A stretch of DNA of 64,000 bases, from contig CANMVC010000001.1 of the NCBI GenBank assembly GCA_947501325.1, positions 1,240,001-1,304,000 on the forward strand, written 5' to 3'. Within the stretch, counting starts at the first letter, position 1; every line of letters begins with the position of its first letter. This stretch comes from an uncultured Sphingomonadaceae bacterium. GTDB taxonomy: Bacteria > Pseudomonadota > Alphaproteobacteria > Sphingomonadales > Sphingomonadaceae. The notes under the pieces are model-generated. The model was not told the origin of the DNA. It saw only the letters and a program-made list of their open reading frames with translations, and ran no database searches. A program made the position numbers and the translations under genes. This document shows, piece after piece, positions 25,980 to 33,557 of this stretch.

Positions 25980-26348
25980 TTATTTGCGGTTCGCTATCCG
26001 TTGCTCGGCGCCATTTTTGTCACCGTTGCATTGGGCCAGAGCCTCGGCATCAATGGCTTCCCCTTTGTAGGAAAAGGACGCCAATGGACCGACCTTGCGG
26101 GACAAACGCGCGCAGACGGTCTTGACCGATGAGCTGCTTTTGGCCGCTTTGCACTCGGTTCCGGCACAATGCATCACCGTACCCTTAATGATATGGCGCG
26201 TCGCCTCCACCGGCTGTTGCAGCTCGGCCGTATAAGCCACGGGCTTGCTGCGCGCATCGGCTGCGCTGGCGGTGAAGATGATCGTGGTTGTCAAGATTGC
26301 GACAAACAGCATCGCTATGTGGCGCAAAGGACTTTGGGAGATAAGCAT
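25980..26348 (-). CDS. CC_3452 family secreted protein
   Basis: A 122-residue protein with a signal peptide (to about residue 33, ASAADA). The mature part has the pattern of the CC_3452 family of Caulobacter and sphingomonads: EATRHIIKGTVMHCAG...C, VCARLSRKVGPLASF and DAEALAQCN, with conserved cysteines that probably form disulphides. AAGGAAATTAAAA precedes the ATG. The function is not known. Confidence 0.8.
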   Translation of the reverse strand: MLISQSPLRHIAMLFVAILTTTIIFTASAADARSKPVAYTAELQQPVEATRHIIKGTVMHCAGTECKAAKSSSSVKTVCARLSRKVGPLASFSYKGEAIDAEALAQCNGDKNGAEQRIANRK

Positions 26349-26534
26349 TTTTAATTTCCTTTCGATTCAGCAATTCCCTTTTTGTTGCACCGAAACATCC
26401 TGGGGAGGAAAAGTGAGGAATAATCGGCTTGCAATTTAGGTTGCGAATCAGTACTTAATATATTAGGTTTTAAGTTGCAACTAGAAACTTATATTTTTTT
26501 TGGGATTGTTCAAAACTTGGTCTAGGGTTGGCAC

Positions 26535-27086
26535 ATGGATAAATTGACGGAAAATCTCGCAGAACTCGGAACCGGCTGTTCCTTGCCCATCTCTCTGGAG
26601 GTGATTGGCGAGCGCTGGTGCTTCATGATCCTGCGCGCCTCGTTCAATGGCGTCCGCCATTTTGAAGGCTTTCTGTCGGAAATCGGTATAGCCCGCAACA
26701 TATTGGCCAACCGGCTGACGCGGCTCGTGGACGCCGGCATCATGTCCCGCCGGCCCTGTGACCATGACAAGCGCAAGGTCGAATATCGCCTGACCGACAA
26801 AGGCGCGGACCTGCTCAGCGTGATTGTCGCCATTCGCCAGTGGGGCGAAAAATGGGAAACCGGTGTGCCGTCAAACCCGGTATTGGCCGACGCAAAGGAC
26901 CGCCAGCCGATCAGCCGGATCACCATCCGCGCCCATGACGACCGCGTTCTGAGCCTGGAAGATCTGTGCTGGATTGATGAAGCGGAACTGCGAAACCACG
27001 CTTCCGCCGATAGCGACGGCTCCGCCGATCGCGGCGATATGGTTGTTCGCCATCTCAAGGAAATCGGCGAACCCTCTGCCGCCTGA
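26535..27086 (+). CDS. HxlR-family transcriptional regulator
   Basis: A 183-residue winged-helix protein of the HxlR (MarR-like) class. The typical opening CSLPISLEVIGERWCFMILR, the helix pair FEGFLSEIGIARNILANRLTRLVDAGIM and the wing YRLTDKGADLL are clear. The C-terminal part (about 110-183) is longer than the minimal domain and its role is unclear. HxlR proteins often sense redox or electrophile stress through an N-terminal cysteine (here C15). No target is obvious next to it. Confidence 0.88.
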   Translation: MDKLTENLAELGTGCSLPISLEVIGERWCFMILRASFNGVRHFEGFLSEIGIARNILANRLTRLVDAGIMSRRPCDHDKRKVEYRLTDKGADLLSVIVAIRQWGEKWETGVPSNPVLADAKDRQPISRITIRAHDDRVLSLEDLCWIDEAELRNHASADSDGSADRGDMVVRHLKEIGEPSAA

Positions 27087-27348
27087 GCGCAGGTCGGGAC
27101 GATATTTCAGATCATTTATATTGCGGCGGTCGGATTGCATTTTTCGTGCAGCAAGACTTGCATCAACTGGATGCTTGTCTCGGCTATGGGCGCGAAAGCG
27201 GACATTACTCGAATGGCCACTCTGCATTCCGCACGATCTGTTGAGCCAGAAAATGCAAAGCGGGTTTATGGCTGTGAAAGATTGAGTTAGACAAGTATCT
27301 TAGGTCAGCAAACGAAAACAGCCCCAATCTCAAGGGCGAGGAGAACAC
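27087..27348. other. Intergenic region with one degenerate palindromic repeat
   Basis: 262 bases without a gene. It holds a half-decayed copy of the 32-bp repeat (27174-27207) and, at the right, the AGGAGAACAC ribosome site of the WG-repeat gene. Confidence 0.5.
27174..27207 (+). repeat. Palindromic repeat, copy L (degenerate)
   Basis: The right half, GCTATGGGCGC-GAAAGCGGACATTA, matches the repeat consensus. The left arm has decayed (TTGTCTCG in place of TAGTGTCCG). It is the leftmost copy seen and marks the left side of the WG-repeat block. Confidence 0.6.
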
Positions 27349-29193
27349 ATGACGATGCCCATGCGAGCAGCTCTATTTACAGCCTTTGCCTTGCTCGTTT
27401 CTCAGTCCTGGGTGCCCGCTTCTGCAGGTGCTTTGGCGGAAAAAAACGCTGCAACGGTTGCGGAATGGCATGCACAGCTCAGCAAAAACGAAGGTGTCCG
27501 CAATAACTCCGGTCAGGCATGTCAGGACAGGCTGCAGGATTTGATCAAGCTGGAGACGCTCGTAAAAGATTATTCCAAGCGAAGTGATGATCCTTTCGCG
27601 GAGGTCCCGTTTCCCCCATTTGAATGTACGGTGCTACTTGATGACACGGACACACCTCTCACGATCTCTGGCTCGCTTCAACCGGGCTTAAAGAAATTGC
27701 CAAAGCCTACTGCTAATAGCGATGTGGTAACGGTTTTGGACAGTCGCGAAGCACAGATTCTGGCATCGCAAGCGCTACCGTTGCGGATCAAGGCTCGCAG
27801 AATCGGCGAGATCGACGGCGTCCCCGTTCTGTTTGAAGCCAGTCCTAAATCCATCGCTGCTGCTCAAATCTTTCTTGATATTACGCAACAGATCGACACC
27901 CGTCGGTTCACGATCCCCGACAGTTGGCGTAAGCATATCGGCAGGTTCAGGGACCTGCGGGAAATACGCGGTGCTTCCGGACTTTACAGCTTTAGTGAGC
28001 CGGGAAAGCCGTTTCTGGAAGGCGTCATAAATGCAGACGGCGCAATCGTCATCAAGCCGGACTTTGATAATATCGATTTGGTCGAAAACGGGTTCATCGT
28101 GCGAACCGAAGAAGGCCTGACCGGTCTGATTTCGTCTGACGGGAAGACGATCTTGCCGATCCAGTACAAGGCGATCGCCGACAAGAGCGACAACCGCCTC
28201 CTTGTTTATCGTAGCGATAATCGCTCGCAGATTTTCAATACGGAAACGGGATCATTTCTGGGAAAACAATATGATGATATTGCGTTTGTCGATGGTGAAA
28301 ACCTAATCGTTGTCGAACGTGACGGGCGTCACCAGTTTATGACCCGCGATATGGCTCCCGCCTTCGGCAAAGTCTATTCTTATGTCCGGCAATTGCCCGA
28401 CAGCAAGTTCATTGTGGAAGCCGATGGTCTCAGTTCGCTACTCGACCGCGACGGGAAAATCCTAATCCCGCCCGATTATGAGAGACTCTGGGACCATGCA
28501 AAGCACCGTCTAATTTTTGCGCGCAATGGCAAAACTACTGCCTATTTCGATTATGACGGGCGACAGGTCAGTCCAAAGAATTGGTCTGTACATTACGCAC
28601 CGTCGGTTGAAAAAGGGCACATCACCGTCAGCGATCCGGAAGGGCGTTTCGGCGTGATCGACAAGAACGGCAAATTCGTCATCCCGGCTCTATATTCACA
28701 AGTACACCAGTTTAGCGAAGGCTGCGTTCCTGTGGCAAAATTCGTTGAAGATAATTTGCAGAAAAACCGACGTTTCGGTTTGGTGGATGAGGACAATAAA
28801 CTCATCATCCCATTCGAATATGACAATCTCCATCTCGTCCGGAATGGACGCCTGTGGGCAAAGAAGGACGGCAAATGGGGTCTGATCGATATGGATCAAT
28901 CCATATTGGCCGATTTCACTATCGATGCGATATCGCGCTCCCGTAAAGCCCAGGACGAAGACGGCGGAAAAGAGAGGCTTTTCATGGTGGCGAAACGCGA
29001 TGGCCTTTACGGGATCGTGCGTCATGACACCGGGGATGTTGTGGTCCCGTTCAAATATTCAGAAGCCCGAGCATATGCGCTCCAGTTGCGAGCCGGCGGC
29101 CAATGGCTCTCCTACCCTTGTGATTTCAAACCCGACCTGGCTCTGTGCAACAGGAGTGGCAAAACCACTGCGACTAAGCGTCCAGCCACCTGA
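27349..29193 (+). CDS. WG-repeat protein with signal peptide
   Basis: A 614-residue protein with an N-terminal signal peptide (to about ASAGA, residue 27) and then, from about residue 200, several WG-like repeats of the form G(L/V)I(D/S)..GK..(L/V)P..Y (for example LTGLISSDGKTILPIQYKAI and FGVIDKNGKFVIPALYSQV). WG-repeat proteins form beta-propeller-like folds; their partners are mostly unknown. It stands alone between two copies of the palindromic repeat, which suggests an acquired single-gene block. AGGAGAACAC precedes the ATG. Confidence 0.75.
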   Translation: MTMPMRAALFTAFALLVSQSWVPASAGALAEKNAATVAEWHAQLSKNEGVRNNSGQACQDRLQDLIKLETLVKDYSKRSDDPFAEVPFPPFECTVLLDDTDTPLTISGSLQPGLKKLPKPTANSDVVTVLDSREAQILASQALPLRIKARRIGEIDGVPVLFEASPKSIAAAQIFLDITQQIDTRRFTIPDSWRKHIGRFRDLREIRGASGLYSFSEPGKPFLEGVINADGAIVIKPDFDNIDLVENGFIVRTEEGLTGLISSDGKTILPIQYKAIADKSDNRLLVYRSDNRSQIFNTETGSFLGKQYDDIAFVDGENLIVVERDGRHQFMTRDMAPAFGKVYSYVRQLPDSKFIVEADGLSSLLDRDGKILIPPDYERLWDHAKHRLIFARNGKTTAYFDYDGRQVSPKNWSVHYAPSVEKGHITVSDPEGRFGVIDKNGKFVIPALYSQVHQFSEGCVPVAKFVEDNLQKNRRFGLVDEDNKLIIPFEYDNLHLVRNGRLWAKKDGKWGLIDMDQSILADFTIDAISRSRKAQDEDGGKERLFMVAKRDGLYGIVRHDTGDVVVPFKYSEARAYALQLRAGGQWLSYPCDFKPDLALCNRSGKTTATKRPAT

Positions 29194-29292
29194 TATAAGA
29201 TGATAAGCAACCAGCGCAACAGATGGCATTTGATCGAACCTCTGTAAATTAACGCTTTCCATCAAATTTTTAACGTCGAAAATGATAAAAGC

Positions 29293-29325
29293 TAGCGTCC
29301 GCTTTGGGCACAAATGCGGACACCA
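29293..29325 (+). repeat. Palindromic repeat, copy A
   Basis: CTAGCGTCCGCTTT-GGGCAC-AAATGCGGACACCAG. The arms GTCCGC and GCGGAC pair. It lies between the WG-repeat gene and the 3' end of blh. Confidence 0.85.
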
Positions 29326-29405
29326 GCGCATTCAATGATTGCGCTGCTGCGTAGCAACTTTGAATTCGGCTTTTCAAAACGGTAGCGGTAATGTCTGAGG
29401 GATAA

Positions 29406-30272
29406 CTAGCCCACAAGCGAGGTTTGTCGAGCGGCGAGTAACGGCAGCAGCATATGTGGGATAGTCAATATCGACAGGGCCTGAAAAGTGGTGGAAATCA
29501 TTTTGGCATCCATAGCTTGGTGCGTCTGGGTTAAGAGTATGCAAAGCACAGCCGTTGCTGAGGCAAGCGACATATAGAGAAAAAAATGGTTGGGACGGTC
29601 TTGCAGGTTCATGAGGGTCTTGCGACCTTCGGTAAAATGTATCGGCGAATGGTACAAACAGAAATAGGCTGCAAATCCGATTCCGGGTGGCAACAGCAAG
29701 GCTGCGACCAGCAAAATACTATTGCGCCAAGCCTGATCAAAAGCCTCGTTGCTCAAGGCAATGATAATGTTGGCTATAGCGACCAGTCCAAAAACCGGCG
29801 CAACCAAGCGTAAATAATCAGATATGATACCGGCATCTGCACCGCCAATAAGAGTAAAGATCGCGGATAGCTCAGCGGAATATAACAACGCTGGCAAGGC
29901 AATCATACTGACCGCCATCGCCACTGCACCCAGTCGTGATTGTTCCGCGTTCCAGTCTTCGGCAAAATGGGCCATCGCAATTATAATGAAAACGCAAAGC
30001 GAGGCAAAGGGCGTGGATTGCCACAGTAACCAGGTAAATCCAGCAACAGCGCAATAGGCACCAGTCACGGCAACAAGGCGTTTCCAGCATCCACCACTCA
30101 GTTTTCGCAGCGTTAGATAATCAAACATGCCATGCGGAAGCCCAAGGATAAGCATGAAAACGCAAGCGGTCAGTAGAAGTGCAGACCCGCTTGGCGATAT
30201 GGCGCTCGCAATCAGCAAAACCAACACTGCTGCTAGAAGCACTGTTGTCTTGGGCCTATCGTCATCCCTCAT
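29406..30272 (-). CDS. blh: Brp/Blh-family beta-carotene 15,15'-dioxygenase
   Basis: A 288-residue multi-pass membrane protein with the Brp/Blh histidine motifs GLPHGMFDYL, MAHFAEDW and YFCLYHSPIHF. It cleaves beta-carotene to two retinal molecules and so supplies the rhodopsin chromophore. The rhodopsin gene is directly upstream on the same strand. The ATG at 30270-30272 is chosen because an upstream reading from 30350 would have to be translated through a perfect 12-bp terminator hairpin. Nothing is missing from the family length. Confidence 0.9.
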   Translation of the reverse strand: MRDDDRPKTTVLLAAVLVLLIASAISPSGSALLLTACVFMLILGLPHGMFDYLTLRKLSGGCWKRLVAVTGAYCAVAGFTWLLWQSTPFASLCVFIIIAMAHFAEDWNAEQSRLGAVAMAVSMIALPALLYSAELSAIFTLIGGADAGIISDYLRLVAPVFGLVAIANIIIALSNEAFDQAWRNSILLVAALLLPPGIGFAAYFCLYHSPIHFTEGRKTLMNLQDRPNHFFLYMSLASATAVLCILLTQTHQAMDAKMISTTFQALSILTIPHMLLPLLAARQTSLVG

Positions 30273-30282
30273 ACCCCAATCA

Positions 30283-30323
30283 GCAAAAACAGAAGGCGAA
30301 CCCAACGGGGCTCGCCTTCTGTT
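30283..30323 (-). terminator. Terminator-like hairpin between the rhodopsin and blh
   Basis: AACAGAAGGCGA (30288-30299) and TCGCCTTCTGTT (30312-30323) are perfect inverted repeats, and the CCC/GGG pair inside the loop extends the stem. On the minus strand the hairpin is followed by TTTTT. It lies between the rhodopsin stop (30364) and the blh ATG (30272). It could end most transcripts after the rhodopsin and let only some read into blh. Confidence 0.8.
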
Positions 30324-30363
30324 TAAAGGGATCAATTTCGATGATATCATTGATCAACTTTGG

Positions 30364-31125
30364 TTATTGTTTGACGAGTTCAGGATATTCGACCGAGCTT
30401 TTGCGGACAGCTATCACGTAGATTAAAATCCCGACACCTGCCTTAGCAACAACGTCAGCGATTGTGTAACCAACCTGTACCGCCGTTTCTACCGTCCCGC
30501 CCGCTAGACCGGTAAACGGGATCATGTAGACAATCGGATAGAAACCCCATGATGCAAATGTAATCAGTCTTGCATCCTTCACCAGCTTGCGGACATTTTC
30601 CGGCTGGCGCTCAATCGATTCACCAAGCCCTTTGAACAACACCCAAACAATATAGAGGAAAGGTATCGTGGACAATGTGCCCCAGATGGCCCGTGTTACG
30701 TTGTCATCGGCAACTTCGCCGGGATAACCGAGCACGATCATCAAGGCCGCTGCAAAACCCAGCCGGATACATTTTGATGTTGTTTCAGCCTGCGTAAGCC
30801 GCATGACCAAGATAAGCTCGATCAACAATAACGGTACAGTCAGCAGCCAATCAACATATCGATAGGCGTCGTTAAATGCGATATCGGTGGCGACGAGCAC
30901 CCCGTCTTTCATCGCGTAGGCTTCTCCCCAGCTTTGGAAAATTCTGAAGTAATGATAAGCCGCAATTGCGCAGACCAGGCCAGAAATTGTCAACGCAGTT
31001 CTATAGGCTGGGCCAACCTGACTTCGACCAAACCACAAAAATAACGTCGTTGCGGCCATTGTCGCAAATGTGAAAGAAAACGCATTATATACGAGGGAAT
31101 ATTGTGCGCCGCTAATAATATCCAT
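30364..31125 (-). CDS. Proteorhodopsin-type light-driven proton pump
   Basis: A 253-residue seven-helix microbial rhodopsin. Helix C has the DTE motif of proton pumps: D92, T96 and E103 in RYVDWLLTVPLLLIE. H58 aligns with proteorhodopsin His75, and the retinal lysine is K228 (DVVAKAG). The spectral tuning position is L100, the green-absorbing form. In helix E, IWGTLSTIPF places G149 where bacteriorhodopsin has the bulky W138; a glycine there opens a window for an antenna carotenoid in xanthorhodopsin. AGGAGCTTATC precedes the ATG. It moves protons outward in light. blh lies downstream and a LOV regulator upstream. Confidence 0.95.
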   Translation of the reverse strand: MDIISGAQYSLVYNAFSFTFATMAATTLFLWFGRSQVGPAYRTALTISGLVCAIAAYHYFRIFQSWGEAYAMKDGVLVATDIAFNDAYRYVDWLLTVPLLLIELILVMRLTQAETTSKCIRLGFAAALMIVLGYPGEVADDNVTRAIWGTLSTIPFLYIVWVLFKGLGESIERQPENVRKLVKDARLITFASWGFYPIVYMIPFTGLAGGTVETAVQVGYTIADVVAKAGVGILIYVIAVRKSSVEYPELVKQ

Positions 31126-31266
31126 GATAAGCTCCTGATAACTGCGAACGTGCTGTATTTTTCTGAACTTTCGACGATCAGAAATTTCGACAGGATTGAG
31201 TATCCTGAGTTTTTATCCGCACGGCAGAATAGGGGGGTTAATCGACGATAAAGAAGCTAGGATTAT

Positions 31267-31289
31267 CCCTGTAGGGGGTTACCCTGTAG
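31267..31289. promoter_or_regulatory. Direct repeats upstream of the rhodopsin gene
   Basis: CCCTGTAG occurs at 31267-31274 and 31282-31289, a spacing of 15 bp, in the 172-base gap between the LOV-HTH stop codon and the rhodopsin ATG. It is a candidate binding site for the LOV-HTH factor or another regulator. No binding evidence exists. Confidence 0.3.
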
Positions 31290-31297
31290 TCTTGACG

Positions 31298-31915
31298 CTA
31301 GAGGCCTGCATCGATGGCGATACGGACCACATCAGCAACGTTACGCGCATCGAGTTTGCGAAAAAGCAGCGTACGATGCATTTCTATGGTCTTTTCGCTC
31401 AGAGACAATTCAAAGGCGATTTGTTTGGTTCTTTGGCCGGTAGCAATCTTTCTCAGAACTTGGCGCTGGCGTTTGGACAATCCGTTGACCAAGGCGCGCG
31501 CATTGCGTTTTCCCGCTGTAAATTGCGCCCAGTCATCTTCCGGCAGTTCAACCTGTGTTCCAATAAAATAGCGCAGAACGTCGGCCTTATCGAATATCGG
31601 AGCAACGAGCACAACATTTCGAAAGGCAGTGCCGTCACGCTTGTAATTGAGGATTTCAACCATGACTGGCCGGTGGTTGATTACCCCTTCACGGATCTTG
31701 TCCGTCAGCCAGGGCTCGGTTTCTCTCCCGGCAAGGAATTTACAATTCCGGCCTAAAACTTCGTCAGGGGGATATTGTGTAAGCTCACAAAACGGTTCGT
31801 TAACCGCGACGATCGGGTTGTCTTTTAGATTGGGGTCACTGATCACCGTAGCGATTGGACTAAATTCGATCGAGTCGATGACATCAGCGAATTTTGGATC
31901 AGTAGCAATCTTCAT
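31298..31915 (-). CDS. LOV-HTH blue-light-responsive transcription factor
   Basis: A 205-residue protein with an N-terminal LOV (PAS) domain and a C-terminal LuxR-type HTH (about 148-195, LSKRQRQVLRKIATGQRTKQIAFELSLSEKTIEMH). The LOV motif GRNCKFLAG keeps C58, the cysteine that forms the flavin adduct in blue light. The domain order is that of EL222 of Erythrobacter litoralis, which binds DNA when lit. The ATG at 31913-31915 gives an EL222-like length. It lies directly upstream of the rhodopsin on the same strand, so light control of the rhodopsin/blh pair is plausible but untested. Confidence 0.92.
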   Translation of the reverse strand: MKIATDPKFADVIDSIEFSPIATVISDPNLKDNPIVAVNEPFCELTQYPPDEVLGRNCKFLAGRETEPWLTDKIREGVINHRPVMVEILNYKRDGTAFRNVVLVAPIFDKADVLRYFIGTQVELPEDDWAQFTAGKRNARALVNGLSKRQRQVLRKIATGQRTKQIAFELSLSEKTIEMHRTLLFRKLDARNVADVVRIAIDAGL

Positions 31916-32000
31916 ATTGCCGTGTAAGATGTTCCTTGGGATGGAGGCAGTCAAGCAACAACGCGATATGCATATCATTTAGAGCTATTTTGGCAGCATC

Positions 32001-32034
32001 CTAGCGTCCGCTTTGGACACAAACGCGGACACTG
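32001..32034 (+). repeat. Palindromic repeat, copy B
   Basis: CTAGCGTCCGCTTT-GGACAC-AAACGCGGACACTGG, in the same orientation as copy A. Together, A and B bracket the blh/rhodopsin/LOV block. Confidence 0.85.
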
Positions 32035-32058
32035 GAAATCCACTAACTATACTTTCGG

Positions 32059-32970
32059 TCATGCCGCCCTGACCACCGATAGATGAGGGGGGTGACGGGC
32101 GAGCCATAATTGGAGCTGCTCGACCACAAAGTCGATAACTGCCCGAATATGGGGCTGTCGACGGGCGTCGTCGGTTGTGACCATCCAGCCAGGCGTTGTA
32201 AGCTCCGCTATCGGGGGCACCAACCTTACGAGGCCGCGCGTATCGTCTCCCATCATGCAGGGCAGAACCGAGGCTCCGATCCCGGATCGTAGACTGGCGA
32301 TGATGCTCGAAAGCGTGTTGGAGCGATGTGCGATTTCGGCGTCCGGCAAGTGCTCTGACACCCATCGGTTAACGCTCCCTTCGCGGTCCACCGACATTAC
32401 CAGCGGATAACGGGACACCTCAGCAAGATTTTCTGGCATGCCCAATTTCGCAACCAGTTCCTGGTTGGCATAGAAGCTTTCCTGCATATCGAGAAGATGA
32501 CGAACGATCAGTGTTTCTTCGGTCGGCTTCTGTCCAAATCGGATGGCTACATCAGCCTCTCCGCGTGAAAGGTCCAGGTTTTTGTCTGACGTCATGAGTT
32601 CCACCCGCAGGTCAGGATAACGGGCGCGGAGCAACCCCAGTGCGGGTATGATCCATGCGTTGGCTGCGGATTCCACAGTCGTCAGTCGCACCGTACCAGC
32701 AAGACGGCGAGCCTCAGCCGCAATACTGTCGGAAAATGACAGAATAGCTGCCTCAACCGATTGAGCCGCAGGCAGCATGGATTTTCCACGCGGCGTTAGG
32801 CTGTATCCCGATGGCTTGCGGATAAACAGCTTTACTCCGGTCACGTCCTCAAGCGCGGTAACCCTGCGGGATATTGTCGACTGGCTTACCTTGAGTTGTT
32901 TTGAAGCAGCAAGTGTGCTGCCCGTTCGAGCGACGGCAAGAAAGTATCTCAAGTCGTTCCAGTTCAGCAT
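32059..32970 (-). CDS. LysR-family transcriptional regulator
   Basis: A 303-residue LysR-type regulator. The HTH is at residues 1-60 (WNDLRYFLAVARTGSTLAASKQLKVSQSTISRRV), and the effector domain follows (about 88-295). The ATG at 32968-32970 has GGAGAATTCGCC upstream. Its 3' end abuts repeat copy B and its 5' side faces a divergent 545-base region with the frameshifted hydrolase beyond. The likely target is that hydrolase or the 28-codon frame, but no binding site could be defined. Confidence 0.88.
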   Translation of the reverse strand: MLNWNDLRYFLAVARTGSTLAASKQLKVSQSTISRRVTALEDVTGVKLFIRKPSGYSLTPRGKSMLPAAQSVEAAILSFSDSIAAEARRLAGTVRLTTVESAANAWIIPALGLLRARYPDLRVELMTSDKNLDLSRGEADVAIRFGQKPTEETLIVRHLLDMQESFYANQELVAKLGMPENLAEVSRYPLVMSVDREGSVNRWVSEHLPDAEIAHRSNTLSSIIASLRSGIGASVLPCMMGDDTRGLVRLVPPIAELTTPGWMVTTDDARRQPHIRAVIDFVVEQLQLWLARHPPHLSVVRAA

Positions 32971-33123
32971 GGCGAATTCTCCTGTTGATATCTGGGTTAT
33001 GCGTTTTTGCATAACAGGTTTGCAAGACCAGTGTTAGCCCCTCGATACGGATCCGCGTATTTAGAGATCAGGACGAAGGGATGACCCACCGCCCAGAGTG
33101 AAACCTAAGATTGGAGATACGAA

Positions 33124-33210
33124 ATGACAAGATTCAACCCAACCGCATTTGCAGGTTCTGTTTTGGCCTCACTGACAATTTTGTCCATGGCCCTGGCAAT
33201 GTTCCAGTAA
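33124..33210 (+). CDS. Possible 28-residue small hydrophobic peptide
   Basis: ATG with TTGGAGATACGAA upstream, then codons for a 28-residue peptide that begins MTRFNPTAFAGSV and ends AMALFQ-like in ALAMFQ. It has a charged/aromatic start and one hydrophobic stretch long enough for a short membrane helix. It is divergent from the LysR gene. I cannot assign a family. The length makes coding status uncertain. Confidence 0.4.
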   Translation: MTRFNPTAFAGSVLASLTILSMALAMFQ

Positions 33211-33290
33211 CGATGTTGGTCGCATGAAAGCGATCGAACCGCAATGTAACCCAACCGATAAACAGCACTTTCCTCCCCAAAGTGCCCCGA

Positions 33291-33324
33291 CATCTCCCCG
33301 CCCCGCCCCCCTGGCGGGGAGATG
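33291..33324. repeat. Perfect 12-bp GC-rich hairpin
   Basis: CATCTCCCCGCC (33291-33302) and GGCGGGGAGATG (33313-33324) are perfect inverted repeats with a 10-base C-rich loop. No T run follows on either strand, so it is not a standard terminator. It may be a different intergenic repeat family or an RNA structure. Confidence 0.6.
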
Positions 33325-33401
33325 CAGTTGACGAACAGCGATCGAATATTTTCACGCTCATCCAACGATGCAGCAAGTGCTTGGCTAGGCTGAGATAGCG
33401 G

Positions 33402-33443
33402 TCACAACGCTAGCGTCCGCTTGGGGTGCATCTGTGGACACCA
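33402..33443 (+). repeat. Palindromic repeat, copy C
   Basis: CACAACGCTAGCGTCCGC followed by TTGGGGTGCATCTGTGGACACC. The right arm has decayed (TGTGGACACC). The CACAACG lead-in is also next to copies D and K, so it belongs to the longer repeat unit. Confidence 0.7.
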
Positions 33444-33557
33444 AAATAACAAGCGAGAGCCGTTGTTCACACGTCTTACCGCAGTTGTCTCGATCAAAAT
33501 ATCTCAGCCTACTATTCTTAGCTCCTCAATATATTCAGTTCAGAAGGAGATTTGACC

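Larger units (their letters stand above)
33013..33557. other. Gene-poor region between LysR and the broken hydrolase
   Basis: 545 bases. It holds a 28-codon reading frame with a ribosome site (33124-33210), a perfect GC-rich hairpin (33291-33324), one copy of the palindromic repeat (33402-33443) and the 5' region of the hydrolase. Longer open frames on the minus strand here are not protein-like. Confidence 0.5.

Noticed and set aside
33105-33376. Minus-strand open frames over the 33.1-33.4 kb hairpin
   Set aside because: They are read through a GC-rich inverted repeat and have no protein-like pattern.
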